64,000 bases of DNA from Erwinia sorbitola (GTDB lineage: Bacteria; Pseudomonadota; Gammaproteobacteria; Enterobacterales; Enterobacteriaceae): contig NZ_CP046509.1 in NCBI RefSeq assembly GCF_009738185.1, positions 3,785,501 to 3,849,500 of the forward strand, in the 5' to 3' direction. The notes beneath the pieces were generated by a model. It was not told the origin of the DNA. It was given only the letters and a program-made list of their open reading frames with translations, and did not search any database. The translations under genes and the position numbers were made by a program. Shown here piece after piece: positions 33,801 to 42,426 of this stretch (positions are counted from its first letter, which is position 1; each line of letters starts with the position of its first letter).

Positions 33801-34404
33801 CACAATATTCAGACTCGCATATATCGGTAAATCATAGCCTTATGCCATCGCGCTTACGTTCCCATCCTGCGATTCTGCAACTGACTGCGTGGCCTTAAAG
33901 CATCATCGAAGCGAGCACATATAGAAACTAAACTCACAACGACTCACCCATACAACAATACTTCGTGACCTTCATCGCAAATATAACTCTTACTAACTTT
34001 TTCTATCACTTACTCTAACTAACTTTTTACTCTTACAGCCGGTAATATTCTCCTGCTGTGAGTTCTAATCTACTGCTTTAAATTTAAGTGTCAATACTGT
34101 TTTTAATGCCATGTGATTATTATCAGTGTTTACCACCACAATTGGCCCGATCCCGCAAAATCTGATGATATAAACATCAGTTATCAGTTAAGCCAAACGT
34201 CAGACTTAATATAAACACCGGAAAAACAAGGCGAAATCAATATTCATGCCAACATAAGCCGCAATGAAAAATAAATAAGCCCACCGCCAAACTATTTGGA
34301 CACTTATTTTTAACAGGGGGACTACTTATGGTTCAGTGAGCCATCACTGTTGCGATAAGGCAAAATCTGACAGCTCACCTGAAGAGTTATTGAGCCAGGA
34401 AAAT
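33801..34404 (-). other. AT-rich intergenic DNA, possible untranslated RNA
   Basis: No frame over 60 codons was found, and base composition is clearly lower in GC than in the flanks. On the minus strand a good promoter (next entry) points into it. Short direct repeats of CTTACTAACTTTTT type occur at 33990-34030. I recognise no known RNA family. Confidence 0.4.
34067..34094 (-). promoter_or_regulatory. Promoter-like site reading into the AT-rich region
   Basis: A consensus -35 TTGACA (34089-34094), 16-bp spacer and TAGATT (34067-34072). Transcription would start near 34060 and could end at the 33519-33550 terminator, an RNA of roughly 540 nt. Confidence 0.45.
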
Positions 34405-35412
34405 CTACTGCGGCGAGTCACGCTCTACCAGCGTAAGCTCCTGTGGCGTATAGCGTTCACCAATAATATTCTCCGCAGCAAACAGACCATCGAGCAACGC
34501 CAGATCCTCAACCGCCAGCCGAAGCGCCACGGCGCGGCAGTTATCTTCCAGATGGGGGATTTTGCTGGCACCGGGCACAGGCACAATGTTTTCCCCTTTC
34601 GCCAGTACCCAGGCCAGCGCCAGCTGGGCCGCGCTGGCACCGTAACCACCGGCCATCTCTTTTAACTGCCCGACTAATTTCAGATTATGAGTCAGCGCCT
34701 CTCCCTGAAAACGCGGCAGATAATGGCGGAAGTCATCGGCTCCCAGTGCCGGAAGCTTGCCAGAGAGGAAACCTCGCCCCAGCGGGCTGTATGGCACGAA
34801 ACCGACATTGAGCTGTTGGCAGGTGGCAAGCAGGCTGGATTCAGGCTCCCGTGACCACAGTGAATATTCACTCTGCACCGCAGTAATCGGGTGTACAGCA
34901 TGAGCACGTTTTAGTGTCTCACTGGAAATTTCAGACAGCCCCAGGTGCAGGATTTTCCCTTCGCGCACCAGATCCGCCATCGTTCCCACCACATCCTCCA
35001 CAGGAACTCGTGGATCAACACGGTGCTGATAGCAGAGGTCGATGGCCTCCACGCCCAGGCGCAGCAATGAAGCCTCCACTGCGCTACGTATATTAGCGGG
35101 CTGGCTGTTCACGCCTTTAATGCGCTCCCAGCCTTCCCCCTCACCGGTGATGTGAAAACCAAACTTGGTGGCTATCTTCACGCTGTCACGGCGACCTTTC
35201 AGAGCCTTTCCTATCAGGGATTCATTAGTGAACGGGCCGTAGACTTCCGCCGTATCGAGAAAATTCACGCCAAGATCAAAGGCGCGATGCAGTGTGCTGA
35301 TGTTCTGCTGCTCATCGCCTGGCTGTCCGTAGGCAAAACTCATCCCCATGCAGCCGAGACCGATAGCGGAAACCTGGAAATTCTCACTGCCTAATGTTCT
35401 CTGTTTCATCAT
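34405..35412 (-). CDS. Aldo/keto reductase
   Basis: A 335-aa NADPH-dependent oxidoreductase of the AKR superfamily, TIM barrel. The catalytic tetrad is visible: Asp53 and Tyr58 (LDTAEVYG), Lys83 (IATKFG) and His in CYQHRVD. The closest look is to the plant-auxin-type/AKR13 group (GLGCMGMS near the start). The substrate is unknown. It is divergent from a LysR gene 98 bp away, which is the usual layout for regulator and target. Confidence 0.9.
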   Translation of the reverse strand: MMKQRTLGSENFQVSAIGLGCMGMSFAYGQPGDEQQNISTLHRAFDLGVNFLDTAEVYGPFTNESLIGKALKGRRDSVKIATKFGFHITGEGEGWERIKGVNSQPANIRSAVEASLLRLGVEAIDLCYQHRVDPRVPVEDVVGTMADLVREGKILHLGLSEISSETLKRAHAVHPITAVQSEYSLWSREPESSLLATCQQLNVGFVPYSPLGRGFLSGKLPALGADDFRHYLPRFQGEALTHNLKLVGQLKEMAGGYGASAAQLALAWVLAKGENIVPVPGASKIPHLEDNCRAVALRLAVEDLALLDGLFAAENIIGERYTPQELTLVERDSPQ

Positions 35413-35510
35413 TTTTATCCGGTTGATTAGCGACAGTGCAGTTATACTTTTGTCGGTTTAAATCAACAATTGACGCTGATTAAGCGCATTAATGAAGAAT
35501 AATCATCAAT

Positions 35511-36452
35511 ATGAAAAATCGCGCCACACTACAGGAACTGGAGATTTTCGCCGCCATTGCCCGCCATCTTAATTTCCGCAAGGCGGCGGAAGAGCGTAAC
35601 GTCACCCCCTCAACGCTGAGTCATACCATCACCAACCTGGAGCAGCGCATTGGGGTACGGCTGCTGAATCGCACTACGCGCAGCGTATCGCTGACCGAGG
35701 CAGGGCGTGCCTTTCTGGCCCGTATTGAACCGGCATTAGTTGACCTCTCCAGCGCAGTCGATGAGCTGAATACCTGGCGCGCCGACCCGCGCGGTACCCT
35801 GCGCCTTAATTTACCGCGAAACGCGGAAGCCATTGCCCTGCACTCCATTCTGCTGCCGTTCCACCAGCACTATCCTGAGATTGCACTGGAGATCGCCACC
35901 AGCGACGGTTTTGTGAATATCGTTGAGGAGGGTTTCGATGCCGGGGTTCGCTTTGGCAATACGCTTCCTCAGGATATGGTTGCCATTCCCTTCGGGCCTG
36001 CGGTATCCGGTGCGGTGGTAGCCAGCCCTGCATTTATTGCCCGCCATGGCGCACCGCAGCATCCGGACGATCTGCCTGGTTATTGTTGCATCCAGCGGCG
36101 CTTCCCCAGCGGCATGCAATATAAGTGGGAGTTTCAGGTTCAGGGAAAACTGCAGGAGATCGCCGTTAAAGGCGGAGTCACGCTGGATAACGACCAGACG
36201 ATGATTCAGGCGGCACAGGCCGGGGTGGGTATCGCATTTGTTATGCGTGACCTGGCGAAAAGCGCGCTGGCAAAGGGGGAACTGGTAGAACTGCTGGCAG
36301 ACTATGCTGCTCCTGCGGAAAAATTCTGGCTCTATTACCCCAGCCGCAAATATCACTCCGCCGCGCTACGCTGCTTTATTGAGTGGTTGCAGCAGAGTAA
36401 TCGCGGCGTGATACACTCGGATCCCTCGCTGAACTGCGGTAATCCTTTATGA
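35511..36452 (+). CDS. LysR-family transcriptional regulator
   Basis: A 313-aa LTTR. The N-terminal winged helix (ELEIFAAIARHLNFRKAAEE, then TPSTLSHTITNLEQRIG) is followed by an effector domain starting near GTLRLNLPR. It could regulate the divergent aldo/keto reductase. Its stop overlaps the start of the enoyl-CoA hydratase gene by 4 nt (ATGA), so it is also coupled to that gene, an uncommon arrangement for an LTTR. Confidence 0.9.
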   Translation: MKNRATLQELEIFAAIARHLNFRKAAEERNVTPSTLSHTITNLEQRIGVRLLNRTTRSVSLTEAGRAFLARIEPALVDLSSAVDELNTWRADPRGTLRLNLPRNAEAIALHSILLPFHQHYPEIALEIATSDGFVNIVEEGFDAGVRFGNTLPQDMVAIPFGPAVSGAVVASPAFIARHGAPQHPDDLPGYCCIQRRFPSGMQYKWEFQVQGKLQEIAVKGGVTLDNDQTMIQAAQAGVGIAFVMRDLAKSALAKGELVELLADYAAPAEKFWLYYPSRKYHSAALRCFIEWLQQSNRGVIHSDPSLNCGNPL

Positions 36453-37231
36453 ATAGCGAACAACCGAATACACAACTGATCCGCTGCGACCGCCCGATCC
36501 CACACGTGGTGCGCCTGACGCTGCACCGTCCCACTGCGCGTAATGCTTATAATGCTGTGATGATTAGCGAGCTGGAACAGTGCCTGAACTGGTGCGAACA
36601 GCAGGCAGATATTCGTACAGTGATCCTTACCGGCAGCGGTACGGTGTTTTGCGGCGGAGCCGATCTGCAAGAAGCGTTTACCGATGGCGGCAAAGGTCTG
36701 GTCAACTCGCACGGCGGCTTTAATCCATTGCAGCATCTGCCCCGGCGCAAAATCTGGATTGCGGCGCTAAACGGTCATGCTTTTGGCGGCGGACTGGAAC
36801 TGGCGCTGGAATGTGATTTTATTATCGCCGCTGAACAGGTAAAAATCGCCCTGCCGGAAGTAAAACACGGCCTGTTGCCGCTTGGCGGAGCTATTGGTCA
36901 GCTGGCAACACGTCTGCCTGTCAGTATTGCGCGTGAGATGTTGCTGATTGGCGAGCCAATGGATGCACAGCGTGCGCTGGCGCTGGGGCTGTTTTACCAG
37001 CTGGTGGATGCCGCTGAACTTACCGATGCCGCACTGGCGCTGGCGCAACGCCTCAACCGTAATGCCCCGCTGGCAGTGCAGGCATGTAACGCTCTGCTGA
37101 AGCAGGCCCATGCGCAGGATCTGCGTCAAAGCAGTGCGGCGGAGTTAAAACAGCTGCAGGGTAGTGGGGATTATCAGGAAAGCCTGCTCGCCTTCAGCGA
37201 AAAGCGGGCACCGCTGTGGCGCGGAAAATAA
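36449..37231 (+). CDS. Enoyl-CoA hydratase/isomerase (crotonase) family
   Basis: A 260-aa crotonase. The oxyanion-hole region GGGADLQ and the helix GHAFGGGLELALECD are present, followed by LPEVKHGLLP with the glutamate position. The usual reaction is reversible hydration of 2-enoyl-CoA. It converges 2 bp from the thiolase gene and starts within the LysR stop. With its neighbours it suggests acyl-CoA chain chemistry. Confidence 0.88.
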   Translation: MNSEQPNTQLIRCDRPIPHVVRLTLHRPTARNAYNAVMISELEQCLNWCEQQADIRTVILTGSGTVFCGGADLQEAFTDGGKGLVNSHGGFNPLQHLPRRKIWIAALNGHAFGGGLELALECDFIIAAEQVKIALPEVKHGLLPLGGAIGQLATRLPVSIAREMLLIGEPMDAQRALALGLFYQLVDAAELTDAALALAQRLNRNAPLAVQACNALLKQAHAQDLRQSSAAELKQLQGSGDYQESLLAFSEKRAPLWRGK

Positions 37232-37233
37232 AT

Positions 37234-38439
37234 TTATAAGCGCACCGCTTTAAACAGTGCGCTTAACCCCAACCCACCGGCAATCCCCAGCATCGCCAGG
37301 CCAAAACCGTTGCTCTGCGGCTGGCACAACAGCTGGCTGAACAGGCGCGTAACCATAATGGCACCGGAAGCTCCGTAAGGATGGCCCAAAGCAATCGCCC
37401 CGCCCTGCCGGTTAATCTTCAGTTCATCGATATGCAACGCATCGATCGATCCCAGCACCTGCGCAGCAAAAGCTTCGTTAAACTCAATAACATCAATCTG
37501 ATCCAGCGTCAGACCCGGCTGGCGCGCCAGCAGTTTCTGCGTGGCTGGCACCGGGCCAAGACCAAGCAGATTCGGATCAACGCCTGCGCTACAGGCATCA
37601 GCAAACAGCAACCCTTCGGTAAAACCACTGGCGCGCGCCAGACGGCGGCTCATTACCAGCAGCAGCGATGCGCCATCGTTAAGCGGGCAGCAGTTACCTG
37701 CGGTTACCGTACCGTCAGCGGCAAATACCGGAGACAGGGCCGCCAGCCTGGCCAGTGAGGTATCCGCACGCGGGCACTCATCCTTCTCCACCAGATGACC
37801 TTTGACACTAAGCGGAACAATCTCCTGCTGAAATGCCCCCTGCTGCTGTGCCGCCAGCGCCCGTTGATGGCTACGTAGCGCAAACTGATCCTGACGTTCG
37901 CGGCTAATACCGCACTGGCGGGCCACGTTTTCGGCAGCGATACCCATTTCCGGATCGCCGATCTCATCCGGGGAAAACTGCGCACGGCCATAAAAACGTG
38001 GCATCTGCTTCAGCGAGGAAGGCTTCTCCACCCGCCATGGCGCAGTACTGACGCTTTCGACACCGCCCGCCAGATAACACTCCCCCGCCCTCGCCTGCAC
38101 CAGGCGACAGGCATTAATCACCGCCTCCAGTCCGGAACCACACTGACGATCGACCGTCACGGCGGGAACCGAGAGCGGAAGCCCGGCGGTTAACGCAGCC
38201 AGCCGGGCAATATTACCGCCGCCGCCAGTCGCATTGCCGATAATCACTTCATCAATCGCGCTGAAATCCTGCGGCAAGGTCGCCATGATGCGCTTAAACA
38301 GCGGGGCAAGTAATGCCTCCATCGACAGGCTGGCAAAGACGCCATAAGCTTTGCCAACGGGGGTGCGGTGGGCGGCGACAATTACTGGCTGCCACTCATC
38401 CTCAGGCTGATAATTCAGTAAGCTCTGTGCTGCTGCCAT
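37234..38439 (-). CDS. Thiolase family protein lacking the second catalytic cysteine
   Basis: A 401-aa thiolase. The acyl-accepting Cys100 is in VDRQCGSG, the NEAF motif is in EFNEAFAAQ and the active-site histidine in ALGHPYGASG. At the C-terminal CxGxG motif the sequence is LAMLGIAGGLG: Gly385 replaces the general-base cysteine. ATG 38439 lies 38 nt inside the acyl-CoA ligase gene with AAGGA at correct distance. Normal roles are acetyl-CoA acetyltransferase or 3-ketoacyl-CoA thiolase. The missing cysteine may change or abolish the reaction. Confidence 0.85.
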   Translation of the reverse strand: MAAAQSLLNYQPEDEWQPVIVAAHRTPVGKAYGVFASLSMEALLAPLFKRIMATLPQDFSAIDEVIIGNATGGGGNIARLAALTAGLPLSVPAVTVDRQCGSGLEAVINACRLVQARAGECYLAGGVESVSTAPWRVEKPSSLKQMPRFYGRAQFSPDEIGDPEMGIAAENVARQCGISRERQDQFALRSHQRALAAQQQGAFQQEIVPLSVKGHLVEKDECPRADTSLARLAALSPVFAADGTVTAGNCCPLNDGASLLLVMSRRLARASGFTEGLLFADACSAGVDPNLLGLGPVPATQKLLARQPGLTLDQIDVIEFNEAFAAQVLGSIDALHIDELKINRQGGAIALGHPYGASGAIMVTRLFSQLLCQPQSNGFGLAMLGIAGGLGLSALFKAVRL

Positions 38440-39913
38440 GTTGTGCGATCCTTTTTTCCAGCTCGGCGCGTTTTATTTTACCGCTCGGCGTGAGTGGCCA
38501 GTGGGTAATACGGTAGAACTGGCGGGGAAGTTTATATTTCGCCAGCCGAGATCGGCAGCGTTGTGGTAACTCATCCAGATCCTCCGGTGCAGCCTCCACA
38601 ATGGCTACCATCTTTTTACCTAAATAATCATCATCGACGGCAATAACCACGGCTTCAATAATACCGGGCAGTGATTTAATGACCGACTCTATTTCCGAGA
38701 GATAGATATTATTACCGCCGCTGAGGATCATATTTCCCCGGCGGCCAATGACATGCAGGCGCTGCGCATCATCCAGATAGCCAATATCCGCCACCGTGGC
38801 CGTTGAGTGATATTTAACAAATGCACTGCCATCATCACCCCATAAATAGCGGTCGATAATCTGTTCGCTGGTAATAAAGATGGTGCCCGGCTGATTGGCG
38901 GTCAGAAGCTCACCCTCATCATTACGGATGCCGATCTCCACGCCGGGGAAAGCATGACCCACCGTCGCCAGCGATTCGTTGATATGGCTATCATCAAGGG
39001 TTGAGACAGCGATAAAACCCAGCTCGGACGCGCCGTAATACTCCTGAATTCGCGCCGCAGGAAACAGCGCCCGCGCCTGGCGATAATGATTCAGCTCCAG
39101 CTTGGCTCCGGCGCTTAACAGGCTGTGCAGGCCGGGATAAGTCTGCTCTGCTGCCACGCGGGCAAAACCGGCGATCATGGTCGGCACTACTACCAGCCGC
39201 TCGATCTGCTGCTGCGCTATCAGCGCCAACGTCGCCGCAGGCTGCCACTGGCCAGGGCTGTAGAAAGTCCCTCCGGAGTACAGCGTTTCATTCAGGCAAT
39301 AAAGGCCTATTCCGTGCGAGAGCGGACCAGGAAACAGCGTTGAGGGCGCATCTTCTAAGCCAAAGATCGCTTCACCGTTTTCAAAACTACAGCGCCAGGA
39401 TCGGCGCGATCGGATAAAGGCTTTCGGCAGGCTGGTGGTACCAGAGGTGAAGTTGATCAGAAACGGGGTGTTGTCCTGCATCCCGGCGATAAACGCGGGA
39501 TCGTCAGGCACCACGGGCAGTGCATGCCAGCTATCAAGGGCCAGCCAGCAGATCCCCAGGCGTTCAGCCAGCGCAATCAGCGTCGGATCTTCTGCTTTCA
39601 ATAGCAGCAGATCCGGTGCCAGCCTGTGCAGCATATCGTGCAGCTGTTCCGCTGGTGCCTGATGGTCAATAATTGCCGCAGTGAACGGCTGTGCCGTGGC
39701 CGCCAGCCAGGCGATGGGAAAGGTGATATCGTTCCCGGTAGCGATGGCAATAACGCGATTTTTGCTGGCAAACACCTGCTGATAAAGGGTGTGGTACAGC
39801 GCCTGTGCGCCCTGCCACAGCTGCTGCCAGCTGAGAGTTTTACCTTCAATATCAACGGCTATATGTGCAGGTTTTTGTTCTGCATGAAACTTTACTCTGT
39901 CGTGAACCGGCAT
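38402..39913 (-). CDS. Acyl-CoA synthetase / AMP-dependent ligase
   Basis: A 503-aa ANL-superfamily adenylating enzyme. The core motifs are FTSGTTSLPK (A3), YGASELG (A5), GYLDD (A7), GRRGNMILSGGNNIYLSEIE (A8) and the C-terminal lysine in TPSGKIKR. It would activate a carboxylic acid to its CoA thioester. The substrate is unknown. It lies between thioesterase (5 nt upstream) and thiolase (38-nt overlap), clearly one operon. Confidence 0.9.
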   Translation of the reverse strand: MPVHDRVKFHAEQKPAHIAVDIEGKTLSWQQLWQGAQALYHTLYQQVFASKNRVIAIATGNDITFPIAWLAATAQPFTAAIIDHQAPAEQLHDMLHRLAPDLLLLKAEDPTLIALAERLGICWLALDSWHALPVVPDDPAFIAGMQDNTPFLINFTSGTTSLPKAFIRSRRSWRCSFENGEAIFGLEDAPSTLFPGPLSHGIGLYCLNETLYSGGTFYSPGQWQPAATLALIAQQQIERLVVVPTMIAGFARVAAEQTYPGLHSLLSAGAKLELNHYRQARALFPAARIQEYYGASELGFIAVSTLDDSHINESLATVGHAFPGVEIGIRNDEGELLTANQPGTIFITSEQIIDRYLWGDDGSAFVKYHSTATVADIGYLDDAQRLHVIGRRGNMILSGGNNIYLSEIESVIKSLPGIIEAVVIAVDDDYLGKKMVAIVEAAPEDLDELPQRCRSRLAKYKLPRQFYRITHWPLTPSGKIKRAELEKRIAQHGSSTELTELSA

Positions 39914-39918
39914 AATGC

Positions 39919-40350
39919 TCAGGCCCCGGCCAGCGGGAAGTGGTTTACAAGCGCCTGGCGGGCATCATCGGGAATCGTGCACGGTTTATTATCCGACAGG
40001 CTCACACAGACCCAGATAAACTGACCTTCAGCGCAGAGCGTAATCTTATCGTCGAGCATCAAACGTACCGTGAAAATTAAACTGCTATTACCGATTTTCT
40101 CAATCAATACCTGAGGTAATACCACATCATCAACCGAGAGGGGATGAAAGAAGGTGGCTTCGCATTTTTTCACATGATAGGCAACGCCCGCAGTGTGCGG
40201 TCGAAATAAAGGCAGAATATCAGCCCGGCGAAACGCATTTACAATGGCATCTTCACAATAATCTAAATATACAGAATTATGCACATGACCATTTAAATCT
40301 ATATCGCGCATTGATACGCGAAATGCTTCGCTATTATACTGTTCCTGCAT
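39919..40350 (-). CDS. Acyl-CoA thioesterase, hot-dog fold (4HBT-like)
   Basis: A 143-aa hot-dog protein with the 4-hydroxybenzoyl-CoA thioesterase type motif RDIDLNGHVHNSVYLDYCEDA, including the catalytic Asp. It would hydrolyse acyl-CoA or acyl-carrier thioesters. I start at ATG 40350; ATG 40359 is an alternative. It is the first gene of the minus-strand thioesterase-ligase-thiolase operon and 46 bp divergent from the MDR gene. Confidence 0.85.
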   Translation of the reverse strand: MQEQYNSEAFRVSMRDIDLNGHVHNSVYLDYCEDAIVNAFRRADILPLFRPHTAGVAYHVKKCEATFFHPLSVDDVVLPQVLIEKIGNSSLIFTVRLMLDDKITLCAEGQFIWVCVSLSDNKPCTIPDDARQALVNHFPLAGA

Positions 40351-40396
40351 AAAAATCATTAGCCTGTAAACCGGACAACACTGAAGAAAATATACC

Positions 40397-41383
40397 ATGA
40401 AAGAGACTTTATTCACCAGAGCAGTCGTCCGGGAGTTCGGCAATATCGCCGAGGTTATGCGGCTTGAACAGAGCGCACAGGCAGAGTTGTCCGCAGGCCA
40501 GGTGCGGGTCAAAATGACGTTCGCCACCATTAATCCCTCTGATATTATTACTATTTCTGGTGCCTACCGTTCCCGTATTGCCCTGCCCTTTGTGCCGGGG
40601 TTCGAAGGCGTGGGCAGAATCAGTGAGAGTGATGATGCCAGTCTGCCTGTCGGGCAGCGCGTACTGCCGGTGGGAAGCATGGGGGCCTGGCAGCAGTATA
40701 AAGACAGCGATGCGCAATGGTGCTTTACCCTGCCCGATTTTGTGACCGATCGGCAGGCAGCGACCAGCTATGTGAACCCGATGACAGCGCTGTTAATGCT
40801 GACGGAAGAGCTGCATTTCACCCCCGGTATGCGCATTATTATCAATGCGGCAAACTCAGCCATTGGTAAGATGCTGATCCGCATTGCCAACCATTTGGGG
40901 TTGAAGCCAGTTGCCATCGTGCGTAAGGCAGAGAATCTCGGTTTATTTAGCGATTATGTTACTGAGCAGGTGCTGAACAGCAGCGCTGCCGATTATCCCC
41001 AGGCGCTGAATGCGCTGGCACACAGCGGCGGCGTGGCAGCTATTCTCGACTGCATCGGCGGTGAAGAGTCCCTGACGCTGGCTCACGCGCTGATGCCGGG
41101 CGGGCAGTTTATTCATTATGGCCTGCTGTCTGGCCAGCCGATCCCGGCTACCTTCTGGCGCAGCCGCCCGGATATTCGCTTCTCTAACTTTCATCTGCGC
41201 CTGTGGGTGCACGGCCATGAGAAGACGCTGGTTCAACGCAAAATTAATGAGGTGATGGCGCTGATCCGCGACGGGGTGATTGCCACCGAGATTGTCGCAG
41301 AATATGCGCTGGATGAGATCGATCAGGCGGTCAGAGACGTGCAGTCAGGGGAGCTGAAAGGCAAAATTTTACTGCGGCTGTAA
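40397..41383 (+). CDS. Zinc-independent MDR oxidoreductase, 2-enoyl thioester reductase-like
   Basis: A 328-aa medium-chain dehydrogenase/reductase without the zinc-binding cysteines. NPSDI and PFVPGFEGVG in the catalytic half, YVNPMTALLML and the nucleotide-binding stretch INAANSAIGKMLIRIA resemble MECR/Etr-type enoyl-CoA/ACP reductases and quinone reductases. The gene is divergent from the thioesterase operon and probably shares its control region. Confidence 0.82.
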   Translation: MKETLFTRAVVREFGNIAEVMRLEQSAQAELSAGQVRVKMTFATINPSDIITISGAYRSRIALPFVPGFEGVGRISESDDASLPVGQRVLPVGSMGAWQQYKDSDAQWCFTLPDFVTDRQAATSYVNPMTALLMLTEELHFTPGMRIIINAANSAIGKMLIRIANHLGLKPVAIVRKAENLGLFSDYVTEQVLNSSAADYPQALNALAHSGGVAAILDCIGGEESLTLAHALMPGGQFIHYGLLSGQPIPATFWRSRPDIRFSNFHLRLWVHGHEKTLVQRKINEVMALIRDGVIATEIVAEYALDEIDQAVRDVQSGELKGKILLRL

Positions 41384-41403
41384 CCCATTATTCCGGTAAA
41401 AAC

Positions 41404-41903
41404 CCGGGCGAGGCGTGCCTCGCCCCTACGAAAATCCACGCAGGGGGGCGGGCATGCCGGCCCGTTTACTACGTCGGATATAATCACCGCTGGAGGGCGA
41501 GGCGTGCCTCGCCCCTACGCAAATCCACGCAGGGGCCGGGCATGCCGGCCCGTTTACAGCGTCGGATATAATCACCCCTGGCGTGCCTCGCCCCTACGAA
41601 AATCCACGCTGGGGGCGGGCATGCCGGCCCGTTTACAACATCGGATATAATCACCGCTGGAGGGCGAGGCGTGCCTCGCCCCTACGAAAATCCACGCAGG
41701 GGCCGGGCATGCCGGCCCGTTTACAGCGTCGGATATAAACACCGCCGGCGGGCGAGGCGTGCCTCGCCCCTACGCAAACCTACGCAGGGGCCGGGCATGC
41801 CGACCCGTTTTACAGCGTCGGATATAATCACCCCTGGCGTGCCTCGCCCCTACGCAAATCCACGTAGGGGGCGGGCATGCCCGACCCGTTTACAGCGTCG
41901 GGT
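41404..41903. repeat. Tandem array of six REP-containing units beside bioY
   Basis: The marker GCGTGCCTCGCCCCTACG recurs at 41413, 41502, 41581, 41669, 41757 and 41837 (79-89 bp period). Each unit contains a GTAG-headed REP palindrome (minus strand), a second palindrome around GGGCATGCC, and the string TTTACAGCGTCGG or a close variant. That string is the last codons and stop of bioY read from the other strand, so the unit includes a copy of the bioY 3' end. Short frames here are repeat translations. Confidence 0.85.
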
Positions 41904-42426
41904 ACGCCCGGCGCACTGCGCGTACAATCAGCACCGCCAGCACCACTTTAACGATATCTCCAGGCAGGAAGCCAAGAGATCCCAGCGCGGCCTGTTTCAG
42001 AGATAACCCGGCGACCATCGCAATCCACGGAATCCCCGCAGAGTAGATCAGCACTACGCCGCCCAGCGCCAGAAACATCACCTCTTTTGCCAGCGTCAGC
42101 GAACGCAGGTTACGTTGATACAGGTAGCCAATCAGTAGCGCCGCCAGCGGCCACGCCAGAATAAAGCCGCCGCTGGGGCCAAGGAAAATGCCCAGACCAC
42201 CGCGACCACCGGCCAGCAGCGGCAGACCAATCGCGACCAGCACCACAAACAGCACCAGCGCCAGCGCGCCGCGTTTCGCTCCGGCAATAGCACCGGCCAG
42301 CATCGGGCCTAGCGTCTGGGCGGTGATCGGTACCGCAATCACCGGCAGGCTGAATGCCGGGAACAGACCCAGCGCGGCGGTGATCGCAGCGAACAACGCA
42401 ATATAAACAATATCTCTGGTGGACAT
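41890..42426 (-). CDS. bioY: Biotin ECF transporter S component BioY
   Basis: A 178-aa six-helix substrate-binding membrane protein. The BioY signature region GGRGGLGIFLGPSGGFILAWP is intact. It binds biotin and works with BioMN for uptake. It overlaps the bioN stop by one base. Its stop codon lies in the terminal unit of the REP array. No BirA-type operator was seen upstream of the operon. Confidence 0.93.
   Translation of the reverse strand: MSTRDIVYIALFAAITAALGLFPAFSLPVIAVPITAQTLGPMLAGAIAGAKRGALALVLFVVLVAIGLPLLAGGRGGLGIFLGPSGGFILAWPLAALLIGYLYQRNLRSLTLAKEVMFLALGGVVLIYSAGIPWIAMVAGLSLKQAALGSLGFLPGDIVKVVLAVLIVRAVRRAYPTL

Noticed and set aside
38402..38439. Frameshift between acyl-CoA ligase and thiolase
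   Set aside because: Both proteins are complete in their own frames, and the thiolase ATG has a good ribosome-binding site within the ligase end, so it is a true overlap.
41671..42006. 111-aa plus-strand frame within the REP array
   Set aside because: It encodes only the repeated peptide of the tandem units and runs into antisense bioY.
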